Below the pieces are notes generated by a model. It was not told the origin of the DNA and searched no databases. It saw only the letters and a program-made list of their open reading frames with translations. From an uncultured Cellvibrio sp. (lineage in GTDB: Bacteria > Pseudomonadota > Gammaproteobacteria > Pseudomonadales > Cellvibrionaceae): 7,831 nucleotides of DNA. A program made the translations under genes and the position numbers. The stretch spans positions 1 to 7,831 of the forward strand of contig CAMLRJ010000142.1 in assembly GCA_946482345.1 (NCBI GenBank), read 5' to 3'. Shown here one piece after another: positions 1 through 6,669 of the stretch (position 1 is its first letter; every line of letters begins with the position of its first letter).

Positions 1-43
1 TGTCTTCGGGGTTTTTGTTTTCGTTAGTGGTTGGCTGACGCAT
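1..43 (-). CDS. Possible 5' end of a divergent gene (partial, 14 codons)
   Basis: Read on the minus strand, an ATG at 43-41 opens a frame that stays open to the window edge and starts MRQPTTNENKNPED. A GAGG ribosome binding site lies 10 bases before it (minus strand, positions 57-54). The peptide is hydrophilic and too short to identify. In many gammaproteobacteria the regulator HexR (RpiR family) is encoded next to zwf, so a HexR-like product is a reasonable guess from context only. Against a real gene: only 31 bases would separate its start from that of zwf, leaving little room for two promoters. An open frame of this length is also common by chance. Confidence 0.35.
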   Translation of the reverse strand, partial: MRQPTTNENKNPED

Positions 44-74
44 CAATTGTCGGCCTCGAATGGGATAAATACTC

Positions 75-1559
75 ATGCTCGAAGCGTTTGATTTTGTCAT
101 CTTTGGTGGTGCAGGTGATTTGGCCCTGCGCAAATTAATTCCCGGTTTATACCGTGCGCACCGCGAAGGCTCATTGCCCAAAGCGGCGCGTATTATTCCG
201 ACCTGTCGCAACACACAAATGGTGAATGAGTACAAGGACAAAGTCCGTGCTGCTGCCGAAAAATATTTAAATTCAGATGAATTTGTTGCTGCCGATTGGG
301 AAAATTTTTCCAAACAAATTTTTCCGGTGTTTGTTGATATAGCCACAAAAGATGAACACTGGGCTGCGCTCGCCGAATTCATGAATGATGGCAAAAACAG
401 AAACAGAGTGTTTTATCTTTCCACTCCTCCTTCAGTTTTCAGTGTGTGTTGCAAGCATCTGCATGAGTCAGGTCTGATTACTGACACCGCGCGCGTGGTA
501 GTTGAAAAACCTTTGGGTTATGACGCTAAAACAGCAGAAGAAATTAACAGTCAAATTGCTGAATATTTCCGCGAAGATGCGATCTTCCGCATCGACCATT
601 ATCTGGGTAAAGAAACCGTACAAAATTTATTGGCGCTGCGTTTTGCGAATGGCATGTTTGAACATTTGTGGGATGCCAAATCTATTGATCACGTGCAAAT
701 TACCATTTCAGAAACGGTTGGCCTTGAAGGTCGTGCCAGTTTTTATGATGGTGCCGGCGCACTGCGTGACATGGTTCAGAACCACATTCTGCAATTGTTG
801 TGTTTGGTGGCAATGGAGTCACCTAACAAAATGACGGCTGATCGCATTCGTGCAGAAAAAATCAAAGTGTTGGAAAGTTTGCGCCCATTAACGGGCAACA
901 CTGTCAAATACAATACAGTGCGCGGGCAATATGTTGCGGGCAACGTCAATAATCAGGATGTTCCCGGTTATCTTGATGAGCTGGGTAAACACAGCGACAC
1001 CGAAACTTATGTCGCCATTCGCGCTTATGTCGATACTGCACGCTGGGCCAACGTGCCTTTTTATTTGCGTACAGGCAAGCGCATGAAACAACGATTTGCC
1101 GAAATCGTTATTCAGTACAAAGACGCACACAAGGTGTATCCGGAATCAGCGGGTTACGCAACACCCAATCGTTTGGTGATTCGTTTGCAACCGGAAGAAA
1201 GCATCAAAATTATTATGGTGTCCAAAGATCTGGAAAAACACGAAACCCATTTGCGTCCATTGTCACTCAATTTAAATTTTGCTGACACTTATAAAGATTT
1301 TTATTCAGATGCTTACAAGCGTTTGATGCTGGATGCAGCAGCAGGCGATGCCAGTTTATTTATTCATCGCGCAGAAGTGGATGCAGCATGGGCCTGGATT
1401 GATCCTATTATTGAAGCCTGGCAACGTCCTGAAAACAAACCCAATGGTTATGTTGCGGGCAGTTGGGGGCCACAAGCGGCACAACAATTAATGGCCAGTG
1501 ATAGACGCCGTTGGTTCTCGATTGATGAAGTGCTGTCGGGAGCCGAACAGGAATGGTGA
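75..1559 (+). CDS. zwf: Glucose-6-phosphate 1-dehydrogenase
   Basis: This cytoplasmic enzyme oxidises glucose-6-phosphate to 6-phosphogluconolactone with NAD(P)+. It is the entry step of both the oxidative pentose phosphate and Entner-Doudoroff routes. The 494 residues match the family's usual length. The N-terminal Rossmann fold has the dinucleotide motif GGAGDL at residues 11-16 (GxxGDL) and EKPLG at 144-148. The signature RIDHYLGKE spans 172-180, with His175 in the substrate phosphate site, and the catalytic His is predicted to be His237 in QNHILQ. The start is well fixed: an in-frame TAA lies at 66-68, ATG 75 is the first start after it, and the next Met falls well past the Rossmann motif. 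The ribosome binding site is weak (GGGA at 62-65). The end overlaps pgl by 7 bases, so the two are probably translationally coupled. I see no convincing promoter or HexR box in the 74 bases upstream. Confidence 0.97.
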   Translation: MLEAFDFVIFGGAGDLALRKLIPGLYRAHREGSLPKAARIIPTCRNTQMVNEYKDKVRAAAEKYLNSDEFVAADWENFSKQIFPVFVDIATKDEHWAALAEFMNDGKNRNRVFYLSTPPSVFSVCCKHLHESGLITDTARVVVEKPLGYDAKTAEEINSQIAEYFREDAIFRIDHYLGKETVQNLLALRFANGMFEHLWDAKSIDHVQITISETVGLEGRASFYDGAGALRDMVQNHILQLLCLVAMESPNKMTADRIRAEKIKVLESLRPLTGNTVKYNTVRGQYVAGNVNNQDVPGYLDELGKHSDTETYVAIRAYVDTARWANVPFYLRTGKRMKQRFAEIVIQYKDAHKVYPESAGYATPNRLVIRLQPEESIKIIMVSKDLEKHETHLRPLSLNLNFADTYKDFYSDAYKRLMLDAAAGDASLFIHRAEVDAAWAWIDPIIEAWQRPENKPNGYVAGSWGPQAAQQLMASDRRRWFSIDEVLSGAEQEW

Positions 1560-2263
1560 TCGAGCGTTTATTTGAAAACAGAGCTGCAATGATTGCGGCT
1601 CTGCAAACAGAATGTGAGCATGCATTACGTTCTGCCGTTGATGAAACCGGTGAAGCGACATTGATGGTTTCCGGTGGCAGTACACCGGAACCTCTTTACA
1701 AAGCGCTGAGCCAATCGGATTTGCCCTGGGATTCTATTTATGTTGCGCTGGTTGACGAACGTTGGGTTGATTTTGAGCACGACAAAAGTAATGAAGCCTT
1801 TATCGTTAAACATCTGATTCAAAACAAAGCTGCTGCAGCGCATTTGGTCGGTATGAAAAACGAAGCTGTGACAGCGGCAATTGGTTTGGAAGATTGCGAA
1901 GCTGTGTATCAGCAACTCGCACAACCATTTGATGTCACTATTTTGGGAATGGGATCAGATGGTCACACAGCATCATTGTTTCCCCATGCACCCGGTTTGG
2001 CGGAAGCATTAAATCCCGAATCCAATCATTTGTGCGCAGCTATCACAGCAATTCAAAGTGAAGTCACTGGCAATATTACCGAGCGTATGACCTTAACCTT
2101 GGCGGGATTATTAAAATCCAAATTGTTGGTGTTATTAATTACAGGCGAAGAAAAATTATCTGTGCTGCGCGCAGCACAAGCGGGAACAGACGCACAAGCC
2201 ATGCCGATTCGTGCAGTGCTGCAACAAGAACAAGTCCCCGTGTTGGTATATTGGGCACCTTGA
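1553..2263 (+). CDS. pgl: 6-phosphogluconolactonase (DevB/SOL family)
   Basis: This cytoplasmic enzyme hydrolyses 6-phosphogluconolactone, the product of Zwf, to 6-phosphogluconate. At 236 residues it has normal family length. Visible family motifs are SGGSTP (40-45), LVDERWV (66-72), SNEAF (79-83) and the signature GMGSDGHTASLFP (132-144), with His138 the likely catalytic residue. A C-terminal TGEEKL segment (197-202) is also typical. The start overlaps the zwf end as ATGGTGA. A GTG three bases later (1556) is an alternative start that would give a 4-base overlap. GGGAG at 1538-1542 is the probable ribosome binding site, inside zwf. The overlap and shared pathway indicate one transcript with zwf. 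This is the DevB-type enzyme, not the unrelated beta-propeller Pgl of E. coli. Confidence 0.95.
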   Translation: MVIERLFENRAAMIAALQTECEHALRSAVDETGEATLMVSGGSTPEPLYKALSQSDLPWDSIYVALVDERWVDFEHDKSNEAFIVKHLIQNKAAAAHLVGMKNEAVTAAIGLEDCEAVYQQLAQPFDVTILGMGSDGHTASLFPHAPGLAEALNPESNHLCAAITAIQSEVTGNITERMTLTLAGLLKSKLLVLLITGEEKLSVLRAAQAGTDAQAMPIRAVLQQEQVPVLVYWAP

Positions 2264-2278
2264 TTTAATAGGTATAAA

Positions 2279-2314
2279 TGTAGGTTGGTGGTAAGCGAAG
2301 CGAACCCCAACATG
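2279..2314. repeat. REP-like intergenic palindrome upstream of eda
   Basis: An imperfect hairpin pairs GTTGG (2284-2288) plus GGT (2290-2292) with ACC (2304-2306) plus CCAAC (2307-2311), with T2289 bulged. An inner GC/GC pair closes a GAA loop (2297-2299). The unit resembles a palindrome scattered between genes in many proteobacteria (TAGGTTGG, AGCGAAGC and CCCAAC blocks), a class often mobilised by RAYT transposases. That assignment is from memory. There is no U-run right after the stem, so it is not a classical terminator, though it could stabilise the 3' end of the zwf-pgl message. Confidence 0.7.
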
Positions 2315-2333
2315 AAATAGTTTTTTGTAAAAT

Positions 2334-2348
2334 TTGAAATTAATTACA
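2334..2348 (+). promoter_or_regulatory. Possible degenerate HexR operator before eda
   Basis: The 15-base stretch TTGAAATTAATTACA fits the HexR consensus as I remember it (TGTARTWWWAYTACA) at 12 of 15 positions. The right half is perfect and the left half poor. A TGTAA at 2326-2330 also faces the TTACA at 2344-2348, but with spacing wider than a HexR box. The site touches the eda ribosome binding site, a position suited to repression. HexR is known to control zwf, eda, gap and pyk genes in gammaproteobacteria. The region is AT-rich, so chance is a real alternative. Confidence 0.25.
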
Positions 2349-2361
2349 GAGGAAAATCCGA

Positions 2362-3003
2362 GTGACATTAACAATCGATCAAATTGTGAAAATCGCACCC
2401 GTTGTACCGGTGATGGTTGTCGAGCGTATTGAAGACGCAGTGCCTTTGGCAAAAGCCTTGTACAACGGCGGATTAAAAGTATTGGAAATTACCCTGCGCA
2501 CACCTTGTGCGTTGGATGCCATCACTGCAATGGTTGAAGCATTGCCTGATGATGCAGTCATAGGTGCAGGCACAGTGATTACGCCAAAAGATTTGGACGC
2601 AGCCATCAAAGCCGGTTCGCGTTTTTTGGTTAGCCCAGGAACTACTCCCGCATTAATTGACGCTGCAAAAGCAGTTTACAGTTCTGTTCCCTTATTGGCC
2701 GGTGTCGCCACACCAACAGAAGCCATGCATTTATTGGCAGAAGGTTTTACTCATCAAAAATTTTTCCCGGCAGAAGCAGCAGGCGGTGTGCCTATGCTGA
2801 AGTCGATTGGTGGACCTTTACCACAAATTACTTTCTGCCCAACGGGTGGTATTGATTTGGCAAAAGCACCTTCTTATTTGGCATTACCAAACGTGAAGTG
2901 TGTAGGCGGTACCTGGATGGCTCCAAAAGAATTAATGAAAGCGGGCCGTTGGGATGAAATTGAACGTTTGGCGAAAGAGGCAGCGAGTTTGCCGCGCCCG
3001 TAA
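2362..3003 (+). CDS. eda: KDPG aldolase (2-dehydro-3-deoxy-phosphogluconate aldolase)
   Basis: This cytoplasmic class I aldolase cleaves 2-keto-3-deoxy-6-phosphogluconate to pyruvate and glyceraldehyde-3-phosphate, the final Entner-Doudoroff step. Its aldehyde product feeds Gap, encoded next. The 213 residues match the family (the E. coli protein is also 213). LEITLRT carries the catalytic Glu42. VIGAGTV lies at 66-72 and SPGTTP at 91-96. The Schiff-base lysine is Lys133 in KFFPAEA, the same number as in E. coli Eda, and CPTGGI follows as a phosphate-binding loop. The start is GTG, chosen because AGAGGA (2348-2353) sits 8 bases upstream and the conserved N-terminal region follows at once. The stop codon lies at the left edge of a 30-bp inverted repeat. 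The gene is separated from pgl by 98 bases with a REP-like element, so it may have its own promoter. Confidence 0.96.
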   Translation: MTLTIDQIVKIAPVVPVMVVERIEDAVPLAKALYNGGLKVLEITLRTPCALDAITAMVEALPDDAVIGAGTVITPKDLDAAIKAGSRFLVSPGTTPALIDAAKAVYSSVPLLAGVATPTEAMHLLAEGFTHQKFFPAEAAGGVPMLKSIGGPLPQITFCPTGGIDLAKAPSYLALPNVKCVGGTWMAPKELMKAGRWDEIERLAKEAASLPRP

Positions 3004-3098
3004 TTTTCTAAAAGGGGTCAGAGCCCTTTAACTACTACTAAGTAATTAGTAATTGAACATGATCGCATTTAAAGGGCTCTGACCCCTTTTAGAAAATT
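3002..3098. repeat. Perfect 30-bp inverted repeat between eda and gap (REP/MITE-like)
   Basis: The left arm (3002-3031) and right arm (3069-3098) are exact reverse complements over 30 bases, separated by a 37-base loop. Each arm contains AAAAGGGGTCAGAGCCCTTT or its complement, and this is itself a small hairpin (AAAGGG, 7-base loop, CCCTTT). The whole is therefore a nested palindrome. This core resembles repeats I recall near Y1/RAYT-type transposases in gammaproteobacteria (not checked). The loop holds another palindrome, TACTAA-GTAA-TTAGTA, at 3036-3051. The left arm includes the last two bases of the eda stop, and the right arm ends one base before the gap GAGG site. In RNA it would form a very stable stem that could terminate, process or protect the transcript. 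Confidence 0.9.
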
Positions 3099-3111
3099 GA
3101 GGAAAAAAGTA

Positions 3112-4116
3112 ATGATTAAAGTAGCAATTAACGGTTATGGTCGTATTGGTCGCAACACTCTGCGTGCATTGTATGAATCAGGCAAACGCAATCAAATTCA
3201 AATCGTGGGTATTAATGATTTGGGCGATGCCAACTTGAATGCACATTTAACCAAGTATGATTCAACTCACGGTGCATTTAATGGCACAGTAAAAGTTGAA
3301 GGCAACAACATGATTGTGAACGGTGATGTCATTCGTATCAGCTCCGAGCGTGATCCATCCAAATTGCCTTGGGCTGAATTGGGTGTTGACGTTGTTTATG
3401 AATGTACCGGTATTTTTACCACTAAAGAAAAAGCCTCTGCACACATTACTGCAGGTGCAAAAAAAGTGATTATTTCTGCTCCTGGTACTGAAGTGGATGC
3501 AACGGTTGTTTACGGCGTTAACCACAGTGTATTGAAAGCAACGGATACTGTTATTTCCAACGCATCATGCACCACCAACTGTTTGGCACCTATTGCCAAA
3601 GTGTTGAACGATAAATTCGGAATCGTTCAAGGTTCTATGACAACTATTCACGCTTACACAAACGATCAAGTGTTGGCTGACGTATTCCACAAAGATATTT
3701 ACCGCGCACGTTCTGCAACCCAATCCATGATTCCAACTACCACCGGTGCTGCAAAAGCAGTAGGTTTGGTATTGCCGGAATTGAAAGGCAAGTTGGATGG
3801 TATTTCAATTCGCGTTCCAACAATCAACGTTTCCCTGGTTGATTTGAACGTGTTGGTTGAAAAAGATGTAACCGTTGAAGCTATCAACGCAGCGATGAAA
3901 GAAGCATCAGAAAAAGCAATGCCTGGCGTATTGGCTTACTGTGATGAGCCTTTGGTGTCTGTTGATTTCAATCACAACCCACACTCATCCAACTACGATT
4001 CTTTGCAAACCAAAGTTTATGGCAAGTGGGTCAAAGTATTGAGCTGGTACGACAACGAGTGGGGTTTCTCCAATCGTATGTTGGACAACACCATCGCATT
4101 GATGAACGCAAAATAA
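3112..4116 (+). CDS. gap: Glyceraldehyde-3-phosphate dehydrogenase, type I
   Basis: This cytoplasmic enzyme oxidises glyceraldehyde-3-phosphate with phosphate and NAD+ to 1,3-bisphosphoglycerate. The 334 residues are the normal length. The NAD-binding motif INGYGRIGR is at 6-14, with Asp36 in GINDLGD the likely ribose-binding acid that favours NAD+. The active site SCTTNC holds Cys153, its partner His180 lies in IHAYTND, and the C-terminal signature [12 protein letters not shown] is present. The [11 protein letters not shown] and [11 protein letters not shown] segments resemble the Gap that Pseudomonas links to glucose catabolism. I chose ATG 3112 over the in-frame TTG at 3097: the ATG gives the family-standard MIKVAING start and has GAGGA at 3099-3103. 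Two tandem in-frame stops (TAA TAA, 4114-4119) end it. pyk follows after 14 bases, so the two are almost surely co-transcribed. Confidence 0.97.
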   Translation: MIKVAINGYGRIGRNTLRALYESGKRNQIQIVGINDLGDANLNAHLTKYDSTHGAFNGTVKVEGNNMIVNGDVIRISSERDPSKLPWAELGVDVVYECTGIFTTKEKASAHITAGAKKVIISAPGTEVDATVVYGVNHSVLKATDTVISNASCTTNCLAPIAKVLNDKFGIVQGSMTTIHAYTNDQVLADVFHKDIYRARSATQSMIPTTTGAAKAVGLVLPELKGKLDGISIRVPTINVSLVDLNVLVEKDVTVEAINAAMKEASEKAMPGVLAYCDEPLVSVDFNHNPHSSNYDSLQTKVYGKWVKVLSWYDNEWGFSNRMLDNTIALMNAK

Positions 4117-4130
4117 TAAGAGAGCTCACC

Positions 4131-5576
4131 ATGTTAAGACGTACCAAAATCGTCAGCACTTTAGGCCCGGCTTCTGAATCACCGGAAGTGTTGGAACGTT
4201 TAATTCTCGCGGGCGTAAATGTCGTCCGTTTGAATTTTTCTCACGGATCACCGGAAGATCACAAACAACGCGCTGAAACAGTCAGAAAAATTGCGGCAAA
4301 ACATAATCTTTATGTTGCAGTTTTGGGTGATCTGCAAGGCCCGAAAATTCGCGTTGCCCGTTTTAAAGATGGAAAAATCCAACTGAAAATCGGTGACAAG
4401 TTTGCATTGGATGCATCTTTGCCACGCGATGTGGGCACACAAGATGAAGTAGGCATAGATTACAAAGAATTGCCCAACGATTGTAAAACCGGCGACATTT
4501 TGTTGCTCGACGATGGTCGTGTCGTTTTGCAAGTGGATAAAGTAGAAGGCACGCGTATTTTTACCACAGTAAAAGTGGGCGGCCCTTTGTCCAACAACAA
4601 AGGCATCAACCGTCAGGGTGGCGGATTAACAGCGCCTGCGTTAACCGAAAAAGATATGGCCGACATCAAAACTGCAGCAGAAATTGATGTGGATTATTTG
4701 GCTGTTTCTTTTCCGCGTTCTGCAGACGATATGAATTACGCACGTAAATTAATGTTGGAAGCGGGCGGTCGTGCCGGTTTGGTTTCCAAAGTGGAACGTG
4801 CAGAAGCCGTTGCTGATAATGAAACGCTTGACGATATTATTCGCGCAAGTGATGCCGTCATGGTTGCTCGTGGTGATTTGGGTGTTGAGATTGGCGATGC
4901 TGCATTAATCGGCGTACAAAAACGTATCATCGAACGTTCACGTGCGTTGAATAAAGTGGTGATCACGGCAACACAAATGATGGAGTCAATGATCAACAGT
5001 CCACTGCCAACGCGTGCAGAAGTTTTCGACGTAGCCAACGCTGTGTTGGATGGTACTGATGCCGTGATGTTGTCAGCAGAAACTGCTGCAGGTAGTTATC
5101 CAGTCGAAACAGTTGAAGCTATGGTGCGAATTATTTTGGGTGCAGAAAAACATCCAACGGCCAGCTTTGATAAATATCGTATGGACGAAGCCTTTAATTC
5201 AATCGATGAATCAATCGCACTGGCTGCCATGTTTACCGCAAACCATTTGTCAGGAGTGAAAGCAATTATTGCGTTCACTGAATCTGGCAGCACACCACGT
5301 TTGATGTCACGCGTCGGTTCACAATTGCCAATTTTTGCATTGTCCCGTCACGTATCAACACAACGCAAAGTTGCACTTTATCGCGGCGTTCATCCCGTTG
5401 CATTTGATACTGTCAGTGTACCCAGCACAGCAGACCAATTACGCGCAATTGATTTGTTAAAACAAAAAGGCGTAGTTGCTGATGGCGACCGTGTCATTAT
5501 TTCAAATGGTGACACGACTGAATTAGGTGGCACCAACACCCTGAAAGTTTTAAGGGTGGGCGATAAAATCGCTTGA
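4131..5576 (+). CDS. pyk: Pyruvate kinase (PykA type)
   Basis: This cytoplasmic enzyme transfers phosphate from phosphoenolpyruvate to ADP, giving pyruvate and ATP. The 481 residues match family length and resemble Pseudomonas PykA throughout. Motifs in order are [11 protein letters not shown] (5-15), RLNFSHG (33-39) and GDLQGPKIR (66-74). SKVERAEAV follows with Lys220 and the metal ligand Glu222, then VARGDLG with Asp249. [22 protein letters not shown] and MLSAETAAG complete the barrel, and the C-terminal domain ends [13 protein letters not shown]. The start ATG 4131 is preceded by GAGAG (4120-4124). A longer in-frame start at 4026 would overlap gap by 91 bases and add 35 residues foreign to the family, so I reject it. 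Lys72 occupies the position of rabbit Glu117, followed by Val75 at the Thr120 position; these are features of potassium-independent pyruvate kinases. Confidence 0.96.
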   Translation: MLRRTKIVSTLGPASESPEVLERLILAGVNVVRLNFSHGSPEDHKQRAETVRKIAAKHNLYVAVLGDLQGPKIRVARFKDGKIQLKIGDKFALDASLPRDVGTQDEVGIDYKELPNDCKTGDILLLDDGRVVLQVDKVEGTRIFTTVKVGGPLSNNKGINRQGGGLTAPALTEKDMADIKTAAEIDVDYLAVSFPRSADDMNYARKLMLEAGGRAGLVSKVERAEAVADNETLDDIIRASDAVMVARGDLGVEIGDAALIGVQKRIIERSRALNKVVITATQMMESMINSPLPTRAEVFDVANAVLDGTDAVMLSAETAAGSYPVETVEAMVRIILGAEKHPTASFDKYRMDEAFNSIDESIALAAMFTANHLSGVKAIIAFTESGSTPRLMSRVGSQLPIFALSRHVSTQRKVALYRGVHPVAFDTVSVPSTADQLRAIDLLKQKGVVADGDRVIISNGDTTELGGTNTLKVLRVGDKIA

Positions 5577-5592
5577 TTGAAATGAGTGAATT

Positions 5593-5617
5593 AACGGCAG
5601 CTTCGGCTGCCGTTTTT
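5593..5617 (+). terminator. Intrinsic terminator after pyk
   Basis: A perfect 9-bp stem, AACGGCAGC (5593-5601) with GCTGCCGTT (5606-5614), closes a TTCG tetraloop and runs into a T-tract (5613-5617). It lies 16 bases past the pyk stop. This is a textbook Rho-independent terminator and marks the end of the metabolic operon. Confidence 0.95.
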
Positions 5618-5918
5618 GTAGTTAAATTTGTTCTAAAAACGTCAGTTGAATTTTTGACCAAAGGGTTTTAGCATGTGATCCGGTTGAGCGAATTCCGCCA
5701 GTTTAGGGTAAAAGGTATTCAGAATTGATTTTATTAAAGGGTATCAGGATGAAATTCCGTAGCATTTTTCTGCATTCTTATATCCCTCCTAAATTAATTT
5801 TAGTTTTGCGTTTTTCCAATAATCAAATTCCATAATAGCGGCGTTTTTCAAGTTATATGTCTTTGTTGTGGATTGAATTGTTGAATTTTAGAAATTGAGA
5901 AATCATCAGGAGTTTTAA
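5618..5918. other. AT-rich intergenic region without a convincing gene
   Basis: About 300 bases separate the terminator from the first small exported protein. No long frame or conserved protein motif is visible. Weak promoter-like pairs include TTGCGT (5806-5811) with CATAAT (5831-5836) on the plus strand, whose spacer of 19 is too long. On the minus strand TTGATT (5826-5821) pairs with TAAAAT (5802-5797), spacer 18. Two micro-ORFs with fair ribosome binding sites occur: 28 codons on plus (5749-5835) and 13 codons on minus (5775-5734). The promoter of the downstream cassette must lie here, but I cannot place it with confidence. Confidence 0.6.
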
Positions 5919-6245
5919 ATGAAATTTTTACAGACGTTGTGTGCAATTTTGCTGGTTTTTTCGCCGTCAGTATTTGCCGGAAGCACTACAGGTAAAATAC
6001 ATACTATCTGGGTGCATTATTACAATGATTTTGTGTTGTTTAGTTTGGAATCCACTCAACCAAGTCTTGCCGCATGTGCTGTAACTGGTCGATATGTGGT
6101 ATCGACATCAACACAGCAAGGAAAAAATATTCTTTCTACTATTTCGGCTGCAAAGGCAGCGGGGCAAACCGTTAGCGTGATGGGTAAAAATACCTGCACA
6201 ATCCATGGCGATGCTGAAGATATATCCGCTATTTCAATTAATTAA
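5919..6245 (+). CDS. Small exported protein, unknown function
   Basis: I do not recognise this 108-residue protein with certainty. It begins with a clear Sec signal peptide: MKF, a hydrophobic core (LCAILLVF), and a likely cleavage at VFA/GS after residue 20. There is no lipobox. The mature part of about 88 residues starts with GKIHTIWVH, alternates in a beta-like way, and has two cysteines (53 and 93) that could form a disulfide in the periplasm or outside the cell. A helical ISAAKAAGQ segment (75-83) precedes the second cysteine. The general layout recalls small secreted beta-barrel (OB-like) proteins, but that is a loose impression. The start is supported by AGGAG at 5908-5912, 6 bases upstream. 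The next gene follows after 9 bases and looks like a diverged paralogue, and a large SpvB-domain protein lies after that, so the three probably form one operon. Confidence 0.8.
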   Translation: MKFLQTLCAILLVFSPSVFAGSTTGKIHTIWVHYYNDFVLFSLESTQPSLAACAVTGRYVVSTSTQQGKNILSTISAAKAAGQTVSVMGKNTCTIHGDAEDISAISIN

Positions 6246-6254
6246 GGATCAATC

Positions 6255-6614
6255 ATGAAATTCAAAAAATCATTGTTCGTTTTATGTTCCTGTTTGGCAT
6301 TTAATGCTTCTGCGGGTACGGTTCAGCTTGGTGTATCACTTGATAGCGTCGCAATAATCGGCCCCACAGCTTTTGGGCATCAAGCCGGTAACATGGAAAT
6401 TAAAGTAACCAATGGATTTAGCTCGCCATCACTGTCATGCGATTCAAATTATATTGCGACCAAAAGTTCGGTGACTCATTTTAAAGAAATGTATTCAATG
6501 TTGTTGGCTGCGCAACTTGCCAACAGACCAGTTGTTTTAGGAATTACGGATGATCCATCTTTGACGGCTTTTGGCGGACGTTGCAGTTTAGTTTCCGTTG
6601 GCATAATAAAGTAA
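6255..6614 (+). CDS. Small exported protein, likely paralogue of the preceding gene
   Basis: Function unknown; 119 residues. The signal peptide (MKFKKSLFVL, hydrophobic core, NASA/GT) is likely cleaved after residue 20. The mature part of about 99 residues has two cysteines, 62 and 110. It lines up with the upstream protein from the first mature cysteine on: Cys, Tyr66, Lys77, Ser81, Ala85-Ala86 and Val93 keep the same spacing from Lys onward as Lys69, Ser73, Ala77-Ala78 and Val85 there. Both then end in a cysteine followed by a short hydrophobic strand. An insertion of about 9 residues separates the two near the second cysteine. The start has AAGGA at 6244-6248, overlapping the upstream stop codon, so translation is probably coupled. 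A 55-base gap leads to the SpvB-domain gene. A role as accessory or binding partner of that protein is speculation. Confidence 0.8.
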   Translation: MKFKKSLFVLCSCLAFNASAGTVQLGVSLDSVAIIGPTAFGHQAGNMEIKVTNGFSSPSLSCDSNYIATKSSVTHFKEMYSMLLAAQLANRPVVLGITDDPSLTAFGGRCSLVSVGIIK

Positions 6615-6669
6615 TTGGTTTTAATCAGTAATATTTAAATATCACCATCGACTCATAACCGGAGTAGTC

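Noticed and set aside
888..1130. Minus-strand open frame inside zwf, and similar frames inside pgl, eda, gap and pyk
   Set aside because: They lie wholly within well-supported genes on the other strand and show no recognisable motifs, so they are shadows.
2279..2314. REP-like hairpin as an intrinsic terminator of zwf-pgl
   Set aside because: The stem is imperfect and not followed directly by a T-tract; the T-run at 2321-2326 is too far away.
3097..3111. Upstream TTG start for gap adding five residues (MRKKV)
   Set aside because: It lies inside the inverted repeat and over the ribosome binding site. ATG 3112 gives the family-standard N-terminus with correct spacing.
4026..4130. 35-residue N-terminal extension of pyruvate kinase
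   Set aside because: It overlaps the conserved C-terminus of gap in another frame and is unlike any pyruvate kinase N-terminus. ATG 4131 has a proper ribosome binding site.
5919..5981. Lipoprotein signal in the first small exported protein
   Set aside because: Cys8 lies within the hydrophobic core with no lipobox before it. The VFA/GS site fits ordinary signal peptidase I.
6631..6642. Palindrome ATATTTAAATAT before the SpvB-domain gene as an operator or terminator
   Set aside because: Only A and T, so it is weak as a hairpin and expected by chance in AT-rich spacer. There is no U-run or paired promoter of good spacing.
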